Positions 1 through 9,167 of a DNA stretch of 64,000 bases are shown piece after piece. A program made the position numbers and the translations under genes. The stretch lies in assembly GCA_963709395.1 (NCBI GenBank), contig CAVPWP010000008.1:496001-560000 (forward strand), read 5' to 3'. The first letter of the stretch is position 1, and each line of letters opens with the position of its first letter. The notes under the pieces were generated by a model that worked only from the letters and a program-made list of their open reading frames with translations, was not told where the DNA came from and ran no database searches. The stretch comes from CAVPWP01 sp963709395. GTDB lineage: Bacteria > Pseudomonadota > Alphaproteobacteria > Rhodobacterales > Rhodobacteraceae.

Positions 1-1362
1 CGCGACGCGCTGCGGGACGAGCGCGCCGACGTCGGCACCGTGCGCCGCCAGCCTTCGGCGCCCGACGAATTGCGGGTGCGCATTTCCGAGCCCGCCGGAA
101 TGGCGGTGGCGCTCGAGGCCGTGCAGAGCCTTGCGCGCCCGGTGGCCACGTTCACCGGTGTGGGCGCCACCGATATCGACGTGGCGGGCGAGGGGGACGA
201 GATCATCGTGCGGCTGAGCGACGCCGAACGTCAGGCGACCGACAACCGCACGATCCAGCAATCTCTCGAGATCATTCGCCGCCGGGTCGACGAGGTCGGC
301 ACGCGCGAGCCCACGATCCAGCGTCAGGGCGAGGACCGGATCCTGATCCAGGTGCCGGGCATCGGGTCGGCCGAGGAATTGAAGGCGCTGATCGGCACGA
401 CGGCCCGGCTGACGTTCAACCCGGTCGTGGGCCGCACCTCCGAGGCGGGGTCAGAGGCGGGATCGGGAAACGTCCTTCTGCCGTCGATGGACGAACCGGG
501 CATCTTCTACATCGTCGAACGCTCGCCCGTGGTCAGCGGCGAGGAACTGGTGGATGCCCAGCCCGCCTTCGATCAGAACGGCCGGCCGGCGGTCAACTTC
601 CGCTTCAACCCGACCGGCGCGCGGAAATTCGGCGACTATACCGCGCAGAATGTCGGGTCGCCCTTCGCCATCGTGCTGGACGACGAAGTGGTCTCGGCCC
701 CTGTCATCCAAAGCCACATTCCGGGCGGTTCGGGCATCATCACCGGGCGGTTCACCGTCGAGGAATCGACGCAGCTTGCCATCCTGTTGCGGGCGGGCGC
801 GCTGCCGGCTGAACTGGTGTTCCTCGAAGAACGCACCATCGGGCCCGAGCTCGGGCAGGATTCGATCGATGCCGGCCGGATCGCCGCGCTGGTCGCCTTT
901 GCCGCGGTCCTGGTGTTCATGACGCTGAGCTACGGGCTGTTCGGTGTCTTCGCCAATATCGCGCTGATCCTCAACGTGGCGATGATCTTCGGACTTCTGT
1001 CGCTGATCGGGGCGACGCTGACGCTTCCCGGCATCGCGGGGATCGTGCTGACCATCGGCATGGCGGTCGACGCCAATGTCCTTGTGTTCGAGCGGATCCG
1101 CGAGGAACTGAAGACCGCCAAGGGGCCGGCCCGCGCCATCGAGCTTGGATACGAAAAGGCGCTTTCGGCCATCGTCGACGCCAATATCACCACCTTCATC
1201 ACCGCCGGTATCCTGTTCACGCTTGGCTCGGGGCCGGTGCGCGGCTTCGCCATCACGCTGGGTCTTGGCATCATCACGTCGGTCTTCACGGCCTTGTTCG
1301 TGACCCGCCTTCTGATCGTCCTTTGGTTCGAACGCCGCCGGCCGCGGACAATCGAGGTTTGA
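1..1362 (+). CDS. secD: Protein translocase subunit SecD (5' truncated by window edge)
   Basis: SecD is an inner-membrane subunit that works with SecF and the SecYEG channel, using the proton gradient to pull secreted proteins across the membrane. The reading frame is already open at base 1 without a start, so the N-terminus lies outside the window; 453 codons are visible. The first part is the periplasmic P1 region, with the family stretch 'IRRRVDEVGTREP' near visible residues 91-103. The last ~170 residues form a five-helix RND-like membrane domain with the conserved 'GMAVDANVLVFERIREE' helix around residues 354-370, whose Asp is proton-relay associated in the family. secF starts 4 bases after the stop, so the two are co-transcribed. 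Confidence 0.97.
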   Translation, partial: RDALRDERADVGTVRRQPSAPDELRVRISEPAGMAVALEAVQSLARPVATFTGVGATDIDVAGEGDEIIVRLSDAERQATDNRTIQQSLEIIRRRVDEVGTREPTIQRQGEDRILIQVPGIGSAEELKALIGTTARLTFNPVVGRTSEAGSEAGSGNVLLPSMDEPGIFYIVERSPVVSGEELVDAQPAFDQNGRPAVNFRFNPTGARKFGDYTAQNVGSPFAIVLDDEVVSAPVIQSHIPGGSGIITGRFTVEESTQLAILLRAGALPAELVFLEERTIGPELGQDSIDAGRIAALVAFAAVLVFMTLSYGLFGVFANIALILNVAMIFGLLSLIGATLTLPGIAGIVLTIGMAVDANVLVFERIREELKTAKGPARAIELGYEKALSAIVDANITTFITAGILFTLGSGPVRGFAITLGLGIITSVFTALFVTRLLIVLWFERRRPRTIEV

Positions 1363-1366
1363 CTTC

Positions 1367-2335
1367 ATGCGCCTGAAACTGGTTCCCGACGTAACGAACA
1401 TCGACTTCTTCCGCTTCTGGAAGGCGACCTTCGGGGCGTCGATCGTGGCGATGATCGTCTCGGTGATCCTGTTCCTGACGATGGGGCTGAACTTCGGAAT
1501 CGACTTCCGCGGCGGCACGACCATCCGCACCGAAAGCACCCAGGCCGTCGACGTGGGCGTCTACCGCGACGCGATCGCGCCGCTGGGGCTTGGCGACGTC
1601 TCGATCACCGAGGTTTTCGACCCGACCTTCGGCGCCGACCGGCATGTCGCGATGGTGCGCATCCAGGCCCAGGAAGGTCAGGAGAGCGTTTCGGTGGACG
1701 TCATCAACACGGTCGAGGCCGCATTGCAGGAGGTCGACCCCGAAATCAGCTTCACATCGGTCGAATCGGTCGGCCCCAAGGTCTCGGGCGAACTGATCAA
1801 GACAGCATTCATCGCGGTTTTCGCGGCGATGGGGGCGATCCTGATCTATATCTGGCTCAGGTTCGAATGGCAGTTCTCGGTCGGCGCGGTGGTGGCCCTC
1901 TTTCATGACGTGATCCTGACCATCGGCATCTTCAGCCTGCTGCAGATCCGGTTCGATCTTGCGACCATCGCGGCCCTGCTGACCATCGTGGGCTATTCGA
2001 TCAACGATACCGTGGTGATCTTCGACCGGCTGCGCGAGAACCTGATCAAGTACAAGAAGATGCCGCTGCGCGACGTGATGAACCTCAGCGTCAACGAGAC
2101 GCTGAGCCGGACACTGATGACCTCGGGGACCACGCTGATCGCACTGATCGCGCTTCTGATCCTGGGCGGCGACGTCATTCGCGGGTTCGTCTTCGCCATC
2201 ACCTGGGGCGTGATCGTGGGCACCTATTCGTCGGTCTATGTCGCCAAGAACGTGGTGCTGATCCTCGGCACGAAGCGCGACTGGTCCAAGCCCGACGCCG
2301 GGGCAGGGACGCAGTTCGGCGGGGCGGATGCCTGA
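1367..2335 (+). CDS. secF: Protein translocase subunit SecF
   Basis: SecF is the partner of SecD in proton-motive-force-driven protein export. The protein is 322 aa, normal for a separate SecF. It has an N-terminal membrane helix, the diagnostic 'NFGIDFRGGT' motif (about residues 42-51) at the start of the periplasmic domain, and a C-terminal five-helix bundle containing 'IVGYSINDTVVIFDR' (about 207-221), the counterpart of the SecD motif. The ATG lies 4 bases after the secD stop. The gene overlaps the following permease gene by 8 bases, suggesting a continuous operon into the cytochrome c maturation genes. Confidence 0.97.
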   Translation: MRLKLVPDVTNIDFFRFWKATFGASIVAMIVSVILFLTMGLNFGIDFRGGTTIRTESTQAVDVGVYRDAIAPLGLGDVSITEVFDPTFGADRHVAMVRIQAQEGQESVSVDVINTVEAALQEVDPEISFTSVESVGPKVSGELIKTAFIAVFAAMGAILIYIWLRFEWQFSVGAVVALFHDVILTIGIFSLLQIRFDLATIAALLTIVGYSINDTVVIFDRLRENLIKYKKMPLRDVMNLSVNETLSRTLMTSGTTLIALIALLILGGDVIRGFVFAITWGVIVGTYSSVYVAKNVVLILGTKRDWSKPDAGAGTQFGGADA

Positions 2336-3080
2336 CTGGATCGCGGCCGGGCTCAGCCAGCCCGGCCTGCCATGGCTGATGGCGCTGGCCGGGGTCGCGG
2401 GCGTCGTCTACGGCTTTGCCGGCTTCGGTTCGGCGCTGATCTTCATGCCGCTGGCCACCATCCTTGTCACGCCCTTGATGGCCGTCGCGGCCTTCGCGGT
2501 GGCCACGCTCGGCTCGGCGGCGACGGTGCTGCCGCAGGCCTGGCGGCGCGCCGACCTGCGCGCCTCGCTCATCATGCTGGCGGCGGCGCTCGTGGCGCTT
2601 CCCTTCGGGGTCTGGGTGCTGCGCACGGGCGATCCGGTGACGCTGCGATGGGGCGTTTCGGTGGTGGTGCTGACCACGCTTCTCGCCCTGATGACCGGGT
2701 GGCGCTATCGCGGTGTTCCGGGCGTCCCGGCCTGGCTGGCGGTGGGCGGCGCGGTGGGGTTTCTCGGCGGATCGGTCGGCCTCAACGGTCCGGCGATGGT
2801 GCTGTTCCAGCTTGGCGGGCAGGACAGCGTTGCGCGCACCCGGGCCAACACGATCGTCGTGCTGACCCTGTCGAGCGTGGCCTATATCCCGATGATCGCG
2901 CTGCAGGGTGCCTTCCCGCCCGAGGCGCTGGCCTTCGGACTGGCCATGGCGCTGCCCTTCGGCCTTGGCGCACTGGGCGGACGCTGGCTGTTTGATCCCG
3001 ACCGCGCGGACCTGTATCGTCGCGTGGCTTATGGCATCATCGGGGTGGCTGCGCTGATCGGGCTGCCGCTCTGGTCCTGA
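2328..3080 (+). CDS. TauE/SafE family membrane permease
   Basis: This 250-aa protein is almost entirely hydrophobic, with about eight membrane segments in two repeats. It opens with a 'LAGVAGVVYGFAGFGSALIF' segment typical of TauE/SafE (DUF81, sulfite exporter) permeases and has the second-half repeat 'VGGAVGFLGGSVGLNGPA'. Family members move small anions such as sulfite, sulfoacetate or other organosulfur compounds across the inner membrane. The substrate here cannot be read from sequence. The start codon lies inside the secF end (8-base overlap), pointing to translational coupling. Its position between secF and ccmA is operon context and does not by itself imply a role in either pathway. 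Confidence 0.85.
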   Translation: MPDWIAAGLSQPGLPWLMALAGVAGVVYGFAGFGSALIFMPLATILVTPLMAVAAFAVATLGSAATVLPQAWRRADLRASLIMLAAALVALPFGVWVLRTGDPVTLRWGVSVVVLTTLLALMTGWRYRGVPGVPAWLAVGGAVGFLGGSVGLNGPAMVLFQLGGQDSVARTRANTIVVLTLSSVAYIPMIALQGAFPPEALAFGLAMALPFGLGALGGRWLFDPDRADLYRRVAYGIIGVAALIGLPLWS

Positions 3081-3092
3081 AAGGGGGCGCTC

Positions 3093-3446
3093 ATGCGCAT
3101 GACCGAGATCACCTATTCCGAGGCGCGGCCCGTGGACGGCTATGGCCCGGGCTTCTTCCGCATTGCCGGCGAGGTCGTCGAGGGCGCGGTCACCATCCTG
3201 CCCGACGGCATCCGCGGCTGGGGCGGGTTCAAAGATACCGCGACCCTCTTGGCGGCTGTTCCCGATATCGACGTCCTGTTCGTGGGCACCGGGGCCGAGA
3301 TCGCCCATATTCCGTCGGACTTCCGCGGGTGTCTGGAAGAGGCCGGCGTCGGGGTCGAGATCATGTCGTCGCCCGCCGCCTGCCGCACCTACAACGTGCT
3401 TCTCTCCGAAGGCCGCCGCGTCGGCCTTGCGCTGCTCCCGGTCTGA
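3093..3446 (+). CDS. Mth938-like domain protein (DUF498)
   Basis: This is a 117-aa single-domain protein of the Mth938-like family (DUF498, related to human AAMDC/NDUFAF3). Recognisable features are the N-terminal 'YGPGFFRIAG', the central 'DVLFVGTGAE' strand-turn and the late 'AACRTYNVLLSEGRRVGLAL' segment. Family members are small soluble proteins; mitochondrial relatives assist complex I assembly, but the bacterial role is unsettled. The gene starts 12 bases after the TauE/SafE stop and is followed directly by ccmA. I regard the secD-secF-Mth938-ccmA order as typical of Rhodobacteraceae and use it as support. The biochemical function is not assigned. Confidence 0.85.
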   Translation: MRMTEITYSEARPVDGYGPGFFRIAGEVVEGAVTILPDGIRGWGGFKDTATLLAAVPDIDVLFVGTGAEIAHIPSDFRGCLEEAGVGVEIMSSPAACRTYNVLLSEGRRVGLALLPV

Positions 3447-3465
3447 GAGCGGGGGGCGCCTGAAC

Positions 3466-4095
3466 TTGGACCACGGATCAGCCGCCCTCGAGGTTCGCGA
3501 CCTGGCCTGCGCGCGCGGCGGCGTGCCGGTGCTCGAGGGCGTGGGCTTCACGCTGCACCCCGGTGAGGTGCTGGTGCTGCGGGGGCCGAACGGGTCCGGC
3601 AAGACGACGCTTCTGCGCACGATCGCAGGGCTGCAACCCGCCCTGGCGGGCGAGGTCGGCGCGCTGCCTGAATCCATCGCCTATTCGGGTCATGCCGACG
3701 GCATCAAGGGCACGCTGACCGTGGCCGAGAACCTTGGGTTCTGGGCGGCGATCTATGGCACCGGCGGGATCGACGGGGCGCTGGGGGCCTTCGATCTCAG
3801 GGCCTTCCGCGACCGCCAGGCGCAGAACCTGTCGGCGGGACAGAAACGCCGGCTGGGGCTGGCCCGGCTTGGCGTGACGGGGCGGGCGATCTGGGTGCTG
3901 GACGAACCCACGGTGTCGCTCGACACGGCCAGCGTCCGGCTTTTCGCCCGCGCGGTGGAAGGCCATGTGGCGAAGGGCGGGTCGGCGCTGATCGCCACGC
4001 ATATCGACCTTGGTCTTGATGCCCGCATCCTCGATGTTGCGCCCTTCAAGGCCGCGCCCGCGCGCGGCGGCGCCTTCGACGAGGCCTTCGCATGA
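3466..4095 (+). CDS. ccmA: Heme exporter ATP-binding protein CcmA
   Basis: CcmA is the ATPase of the CcmABCD complex, which releases holo-CcmE (heme chaperone) from CcmC during System I cytochrome c maturation. Walker A 'GPNGSGKTT' lies near residues 41-49, the ABC signature 'LSAGQKRR' near 123-130 and Walker B 'IWVLDEPT' near 142-149. I chose the TTG at 3466 because it gives 209 aa, the usual CcmA length, and follows a G-rich Shine-Dalgarno-like stretch. The frame is open further upstream only as a shadow of the preceding gene. The stop overlaps the ccmB start (ATGA), so the two are translationally coupled. Confidence 0.93.
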   Translation: MDHGSAALEVRDLACARGGVPVLEGVGFTLHPGEVLVLRGPNGSGKTTLLRTIAGLQPALAGEVGALPESIAYSGHADGIKGTLTVAENLGFWAAIYGTGGIDGALGAFDLRAFRDRQAQNLSAGQKRRLGLARLGVTGRAIWVLDEPTVSLDTASVRLFARAVEGHVAKGGSALIATHIDLGLDARILDVAPFKAAPARGGAFDEAFA

Positions 4096-4748
4096 CCGCG
4101 CTTCTTGTGCGGGATCTTCGGCTGGCGCTGCGGGCGGGCGGGGGCTTTGGCCTGGCGCTGGCCTTCTTCCTGATCGTCACGGTGCTGGTGCCCTTCGGCA
4201 TCGGGCCGGATGGCGCGACGCTGTCGGTCATCGCGCGCGGCGTTCTCTGGGTCGGCGCGCTTCTGGCCTGCCTGCTGTCGCTTGACCGGATCTTCGCGAT
4301 GGATTTCGAGGATGGATCGCTCGATCTCCTGGCCACGGCCCCCGTGCCGCTGGAAGGCGCGGTGGCGATGAAGGCGCTGGCGCATTGGCTGACGACAGGG
4401 CTGCCACTGACGCTGGCGGCGCCGGTCTTCGGCATCTTCCTGAACCTGCCCGGGCCGGCCTATGGCTGGCTGGTCCTCACGCTGGCGCTGGGGACGCCGG
4501 CGCTGTCGATGATCGGGGCGTTCGGTGCCGCGCTGACCGTGGGCCTCAAGCGGGGCGGGCTCTTGCTGTCGATCCTCGTCCTGCCGCTCTACGTGCCGAC
4601 GCTGATCTTCGGGTCGGACGCCGTGCGGCGCGCGGCGGCGGGGCTCGACGCGACGACGCCCGCGCTGATGCTGGCGGGGATCACGCTGGGGAGCCTCGCG
4701 CTTTTGCCTTACGCGGCCGCCGCCGCACTCCGCGTCAATCTGCGCTGA
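4092..4748 (+). CDS. ccmB: Heme exporter membrane protein CcmB
   Basis: CcmB is the membrane subunit paired with CcmA in the CcmABCD heme-handling complex of System I cytochrome c biogenesis. The 218-aa product has six predicted hydrophobic helices and the family regions 'FEDGSLDLL' (about 71-79) and 'LGTPALSMIGAFGAALTVG' (about 134-152). Length is normal for the family (~220 aa). It overlaps ccmA by four bases (ATGA) and is followed after 55 bases by ccmC. It acts in the inner membrane; the heme route itself runs through CcmC. Confidence 0.93.
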   Translation: MTALLVRDLRLALRAGGGFGLALAFFLIVTVLVPFGIGPDGATLSVIARGVLWVGALLACLLSLDRIFAMDFEDGSLDLLATAPVPLEGAVAMKALAHWLTTGLPLTLAAPVFGIFLNLPGPAYGWLVLTLALGTPALSMIGAFGAALTVGLKRGGLLLSILVLPLYVPTLIFGSDAVRRAAAGLDATTPALMLAGITLGSLALLPYAAAAALRVNLR

Positions 4749-4803
4749 GGGGCTGACAGCCATGTGTCTTGAGACGGGGCGAAGGGACGGTTAGATACCA
4801 CGC

Positions 4804-5532
4804 ATGTCGATCTGGGAATATGCCAATCCGCGCCGCTTCATGGCCTTCACCGACCGGTGGATGCCGTGGCTTTTCGGCCTTGCCGGCGTGGCGATGGTCG
4901 TGGGTCTGGTCTGGGGCTTTTTCTTCACGCCCGATGATTTCCGGCAGGGATCGACCGTCAAGATCATCTACCTGCATGTGCCCTCGGCGATGATGGCGAT
5001 CAACGCCTGGATCATGATGCTCGTCGCCTCTCTGATCTGGCTGATCCGGCGCCACCATGTCAGCGCGCTGGCGGCCAAGGCGGCCGCGCCCATCGGGGTG
5101 ACGATGACGCTGATCGCGCTGGCCACCGGGGCGATCTGGGGCCAGCCGATGTGGGGCACCTGGTGGGCCTGGGACCCGCGCCTGACGTCCTTCCTGATCC
5201 TGTTCCTGTTCTACGTGGGCTACATCGCCCTTTGGGCCGCGATCGACGACCCCGACACCGCCGCCGACCTCACCTCGGTGCTCTGCCTTGTGGGCTCGGT
5301 CTTCGCGCTTCTGTCGCGCTACGCGGTGAATTTCTGGAACCAGGGCCTGCACCAGGGCGCCACCCTGTCTCTCGACAAGGAAGAGAACATCGCCGATGTC
5401 TTCTGGTTCCCGCTTCTGGTGTCGATCGCGGGCTTCGTGCTCCTGTTCGTGGCGCTGGTCTTCTACCGCACCCGGACCGAGATCCGGGCCCGTCGCCTGC
5501 ACGCCCTTGAACTGCGCGAAAGGATGGCCTGA
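4804..5532 (+). CDS. ccmC: Heme-handling protein CcmC
   Basis: CcmC belongs to the heme handling protein family and loads heme onto the periplasmic chaperone CcmE. The 242-aa protein has six membrane helices. It carries the diagnostic tryptophan-rich motif 'WGTWWAWDPR' near residues 117-126, flanked by the two axial-ligand histidines expected for the family: one in 'YLHVPSAMM' (about residue 58) and one in 'NQGLHQGATLS' (about 183). The ATG at 4804 gives the usual family length. The stop overlaps the ccmD start by one base (TGATG), supporting co-translation with the small subunit. Confidence 0.96.
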   Translation: MSIWEYANPRRFMAFTDRWMPWLFGLAGVAMVVGLVWGFFFTPDDFRQGSTVKIIYLHVPSAMMAINAWIMMLVASLIWLIRRHHVSALAAKAAAPIGVTMTLIALATGAIWGQPMWGTWWAWDPRLTSFLILFLFYVGYIALWAAIDDPDTAADLTSVLCLVGSVFALLSRYAVNFWNQGLHQGATLSLDKEENIADVFWFPLLVSIAGFVLLFVALVFYRTRTEIRARRLHALELRERMA

Positions 5533-5684
5533 TGCCCGACCTCGGCCCATACGCGACCTATGTCACGCTGGCCTATGCCGTGTCTCTTGGCCTTCTGGTG
5601 GCGCTCGTTGCGCTCAGCGTCTGGCAGGGCAAACGGGTCAAGCGGCAGCTTGCCGAAGCGGAGGCGCGCCGGACGCATGGCTAA
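5532..5684 (+). CDS. ccmD: Heme exporter protein CcmD (50 aa)
   Basis: CcmD is the tiny single-helix subunit that holds the CcmABC complex with CcmE. This 50-codon frame begins 'MPDLGPYATYVTLAYAVSL', has one hydrophobic helix (about residues 9-31), and ends in a basic and acidic tail ('QGKRVKRQLAEAEARR'), exactly the architecture of CcmD. Its ATG overlaps the ccmC stop and its 3' end overlaps the ccmG start by 8 bases. The call rests on size, topology and position between ccmC and ccmG; CcmD sequences are poorly conserved. Confidence 0.9.
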   Translation: MPDLGPYATYVTLAYAVSLGLLVALVALSVWQGKRVKRQLAEAEARRTHG

Positions 5685-6225
5685 GTTCTCGCCCCTTCTC
5701 GCGGCCCCGCCCGCGTTCTTCGCGGGCCTTGCCCTGATGTTCTATCTCGGGATGCAGCGGGAGGATCCCGACGCACTGCCCTCGGTCCGGATCGGCGCGC
5801 CCGCGCCGCCGGTTGCGCTGACCCAGCTTGGCGCCGAGGCCCCCTTCACGGACGAGGCGCTGCGCGCGCCCGGCGTGAAGCTGGTGAACTACTGGGCAAG
5901 CTGGTGCGCGCCCTGCCGGGTCGAGCATCCCAACCTTCAGCTTCTCGCGGACGAGGGCATCCCGATCTACGGGGTCAACTACAAGGACGACCCCGAAAAG
6001 GCGCTGGCCTTCCTGACAGAGCTGGGAAACCCCTATGTCGCCATGGGGGCCGACGAAACCGGCCGCGTGGCGCTTGACTGGGGGCTTTACGGGGTGCCCG
6101 AAACCTATGTGATCGATGGCGAGGGGAACGTGGTTCTGCGGTTTGCGGGGCCGATCACGGAGCGGTCGCTCGAAGGCCAGATCCGCCCGGCGATCGAAGC
6201 GGCGCGGGATGCGGGCGGGTCCTAG
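5677..6225 (+). CDS. ccmG: Thiol:disulfide interchange protein CcmG/DsbE
   Basis: CcmG is a membrane-anchored periplasmic thioredoxin-fold protein that supplies reductant to the apocytochrome c heme-binding cysteines. The 182-aa product has an N-terminal membrane anchor (about residues 5-22) and a thioredoxin domain with active site 'WCAPC' at about residues 76-80. It also has the CcmG insertion 'GVNYKDDPEKA' and a cis-proline region 'YGVPETYVID'. The ATG at 5677, inside the ccmD end, gives the correct anchor; the longer upstream frame is the ccmD region read out of frame. Genes ccmE, ccmF and ccmH are not in the window, so they are either elsewhere or beyond it. Confidence 0.95.
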   Translation: MAKFSPLLAAPPAFFAGLALMFYLGMQREDPDALPSVRIGAPAPPVALTQLGAEAPFTDEALRAPGVKLVNYWASWCAPCRVEHPNLQLLADEGIPIYGVNYKDDPEKALAFLTELGNPYVAMGADETGRVALDWGLYGVPETYVIDGEGNVVLRFAGPITERSLEGQIRPAIEAARDAGGS

Positions 6226-6347
6226 AGAGACCCCGCAACCGCCAGCAGAAGCAGCACGATCAGAAGCGCCGCCTCCATCGGAGGCAGTGTCGCCGGCAAG
6301 CGCCGGGTGATCACGCGGACACGCAATGCAGCTTTCTCGATACTCAT
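6222..6347 (-). CDS. Possible 41-aa single-helix membrane peptide
   Basis: This short frame opposes the end of ccmG and overlaps its stop codon by four bases. It encodes 41 residues: a basic N-terminal half (MSIEKAALRVRVITRR) and one strongly hydrophobic helix (about residues 27-40) ending at the C-terminus. I do not recognise it. Only a weak G-rich ribosome-binding site precedes the start. It may be real or chance, since hydrophobic helices are easily encoded on the reverse of such DNA. It is listed because it fills the gap between ccmG and the TRAP genes. Confidence 0.25.
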   Translation of the reverse strand: MSIEKAALRVRVITRRLPATLPPMEAALLIVLLLLAVAGSL

Positions 6348-6529
6348 ACTGAACCCCAGCCCTCGGGCGACATGATGCCAGAACGCTAGCCCGAACGCGA
6401 GGAAACAGAGCGTTTGCACCACCGATTCAGGCGATGGAGCCGGCGGTTTCTACCGGAGATTTCTGCCAAGTGCTCGCGAATGAACCGCAGGTTGCCAAGG
6501 GCTGGTGTGCCCCGCGGGAAAGGGGGCGA

Positions 6530-6576
6530 CTCGGCCTGAGCCGAGATGGGATGCGGGCGCCGGCGCGCCCGCACCC
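6530..6576. terminator. Two adjacent GC-rich stem-loops downstream of dctP
   Basis: Two inverted repeats sit back to back. Bases 6530-6545 read CTCGGC-CTGA-GCCGAG. Bases 6548-6576 form a longer stem with arms near GGGATGCGGGCGC and GCGCCCGCACCC, with one bulged A. They lie 9 bases beyond the dctP stop on the minus strand, where an operon terminator would be expected. Neither arm is followed by a clear T-run, so intrinsic termination is uncertain; an mRNA-stabilising or bidirectional hairpin is equally possible. Confidence 0.45.
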
Positions 6577-6584
6577 AGGTCGTG

Positions 6585-7651
6585 TTACTGCATTTCCGCC
6601 GCGCGGGCTTCGTCGATCTGCGCAGACACCTGTGCCACGGTCTCGTTGAGGGCGTTCACCACCTCCTCGCCGCCCGTCGACATTGGCGTTGAACCAGTCG
6701 TAGATCGGCGACGCGGCCTCGCGGAAGGCTTCCTTCTGCTCGGGCGTCGGCACGTAGAGATCGCCGCCGCCGGCCGCGAACTCTTCGTAGGCCGCGATCG
6801 ACTTGCGCTTGGGCGAGGCGAAGGTCGCCTGCTGGAGCTGGTAGAAGCCGTCGAGCACCACGCGCTTGAGGTCATCGGGCATCGACATGAACCGTTCGTT
6901 GTTCATGAACCAGAGCGCGCCCATGTAGGCGTGACCGTCCAGCGTCAGGTACTGCAGCCCCGCATCGGGGAACTTCATGCCCATGATGTCGGTGATGCCG
7001 TTCTTGGTGCCTTCGACGACCCCGGTCTGCAGCGAGGTGAAGAGCTCGGGCCACGGGATCGGCGTGGGCGAGGCGTCGAGGATGCGCACCAGTTCCTGCG
7101 GCAGGTCGGCGACGACCGTGCGGATCTTCAGGCCCGCCAGGTCCTCGGGGATCTGCGACCCGACGCTGGGTGTTGGCGAAGTTGCGCCAGCCGCCGGTGT
7201 TGCCGATGGTCATCAGCCGGATCGCGCCGCCGGAATCCTCGAGAACCTTCTGCTGCATCGTGCGCATGAAAGGTGTGCCCGCAGCCATCACGGCCTCGGC
7301 GATGCGATCGTCGGCCATCAGGTAGGGCAGGTCGAGCACCTGCACATAGGGGAAGATGCCCGCGGCGCCGCCCGAGGTCGAGATGAAGATGTCGATCGAG
7401 CCGTCGGCCACGCCCTGAAGGCACTCGGCGCCGTTCGAGCAAAGCTGCGTGCCGATGAAAAGCTCGACACCGATGGCGCCGTTCGACGCCTGTTCGACGA
7501 AGTTCTTGAAGACGACAAGGCCGTCATAGTCCTCGTCGTTCTCGTTCGAGTTGGCGGTCGCCCGCAGCATGATGTCCTGGGCGGCGGCCGCAAGCGGCGC
7601 CCCCGCAAGCATGGTCGCCATCAGAAGCGACCTCGTAAGTCCTTTAAGCAT
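6585..7651 (-). CDS. dctP: TRAP transporter substrate-binding protein DctP (two frameshifts)
   Basis: DctP-type proteins capture organic acids in the periplasm and deliver them to the DctQM membrane unit. The frame opens with a Sec signal peptide (about residues 1-24, ending near AAAAQ) and has family features such as 'SIDIFISTSGGAAG' and 'WPELFTSLQTGVVEGTKNG', where the TRAP glutamine and trailing helix lie. Two extra bases break the frame: one near 7165-7172, after 'NTQRR', and one near 6680-6684, after 'WFNAN'. Removing one base at each gives a continuous protein of about 354 aa with normal length. The gene starts 36 bases after dctM and closes the operon. Confidence 0.85.
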
Positions 7652-7687
7652 TCTGTTACCTCCCTTTTGGTCTGAAGCTTTGCAGGA

Positions 7688-9163
7688 TCACTGGACGAAC
7701 CCGGTCAGTCGCGGGATCGTCAACGAAATCGCCGGGAAATACGTGATCAGGAAGATCACGACCACCTCCACGGCGAGAAACGGCAGGATGGCCTTCGCGA
7801 TCGTCTCGACCTTCTCGCCCGAGACGGACGAGGCCACGAAGAGCACAAGTCCCATTGGGGGCGTTGCCAGCCCCACGGTCAGGTTCACGCTCATGATGAT
7901 GGCGAAATGAACCGGATGCACCCCCATTTCGAGGAAGATCGGGCCAAGGATCGGGCCAAGGATGATGATCGCGGGGCCGGCATCGAGGAACATGCCCACG
8001 ATGAAGAGAAGCACGTTGATCAGGAACAGCAGGATCAACGGGTTTTCGCTGAGCCCCAGAATGAAATCGGCCAGGATCTGCGGCGCGTATGACAGCGACA
8101 CGACGGTCTTGAACGCCATCGCCGCCCCGACCAGCAGGAGAACCACCGCCGAGGTGAGCGCGGCGCGGCCCAGCACGTCGGGCAGATCCTTGAGCGTCAT
8201 CGTGCGCAGGATGAAGAACGCGACGATCACCGCATAGGCCACGGCGACGGCGGCGGCCTCGGTCGGGGTGAAGATGCCGACGAGGATGCCGCCCAGGATC
8301 AGGATCGGGGTCTGCAAGCGGGACCACGGCCTTCTTGCAGACGACGCGGAAGTCGTTGCTGATGCGTCCGCGCAGCCACACCAGCAGCACATGCGCGATC
8401 ACCAGCCAGAACAGGAACACCGACCAGGCGGGCAGGGGAATGGTGGCGACAAGGCCGCTGATCACCCAGAGAAGCCCGGCAAGGTTCAGCCGCAGCAGGA
8501 CGAAGGAGAACCCGCCTTCGATCGGGGCGATGGTCTGGTTCTTGTGCACGATCCGCTCGGCCTTGGGCAGGTCGTAGCGGTCGGCCATGATCCGGATCAT
8601 CACCATCAGGCCCACGCCGACCAGGATGCCCGGCACGATCCCGGCCAGGAACAGCGCGGCGACGCTTTCGCCCATCACATAGGCATAGATGATCATGATG
8701 CCCGAAGGCGGGATGATCGGCCCGATGACCGAACTGGCCGCCGTGATCGCGGCGGCGAAGCGGCGGGTGTAGCCCTGTCTTCTCCATCGCCGGGATCAGC
8801 ATCGACCCCAGCGCCGAGGTGTCCGCCACCGCCGACCCCGAAAGGCCGGCGAAGAGGATCGACGAGAGCACGTTCACATGCGCGAGGCCCGCCGCGCAGG
8901 TGCCCCATCAGCGCCTGGCTGAACTCGACCAGACGGATGGTGATGCCGCCGCGGTTCATCATCTCGCCCGCCAGCATGAAGAACGGGATCGCCATCAGCG
9001 GGAAGCTGTCCATCCCGTTGTAGACGTTGCGGTAAAGCAGCGTGATGTCGCGCTCCTGCCCGTTCATCCACAAGAGAAGGCCGGGTGCCGCCAGTAGCCC
9101 GAAGAACACCGGCAGGCCGATCATCAGGAAGACAAGAAAGACGGGAAGGAACCAGATCAGCAT
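7688..9163 (-). CDS. dctM: TRAP transporter large permease DctM (three frameshifts)
   Basis: DctM is the large membrane subunit that forms the sodium-coupled translocation path of TRAP importers. The pieces join into a protein of about 490 aa with a dozen hydrophobic segments. Family signatures include 'IPFFMLAGEMMNRGGI' near the N-terminus, 'GPIIPPSGIMIIYAY' in the middle and 'VNLTVGLATPPMGLVLF' near the C-terminus. Three single-base insertions interrupt it: near 8889 (GGG for GG), near 8776-8778 and near 8317-8320. The span is exactly three bases longer than a whole frame, consistent with three insertions. It starts 4 bases after dctQ. Confidence 0.87.
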
Positions 9164-9167
9164 CGCT

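Noticed and set aside
451..1539. Minus-strand 362-codon frame opposite secD
   Set aside because: Shadow of secD/secF; Asp/Arg/Gly/His-rich with no domain.
6585..9163. dctP and dctM as true pseudogenes
   Set aside because: All five indels are single-base insertions, and the proteins are otherwise complete with key motifs, so read error is more likely than decay. Resequencing would decide.
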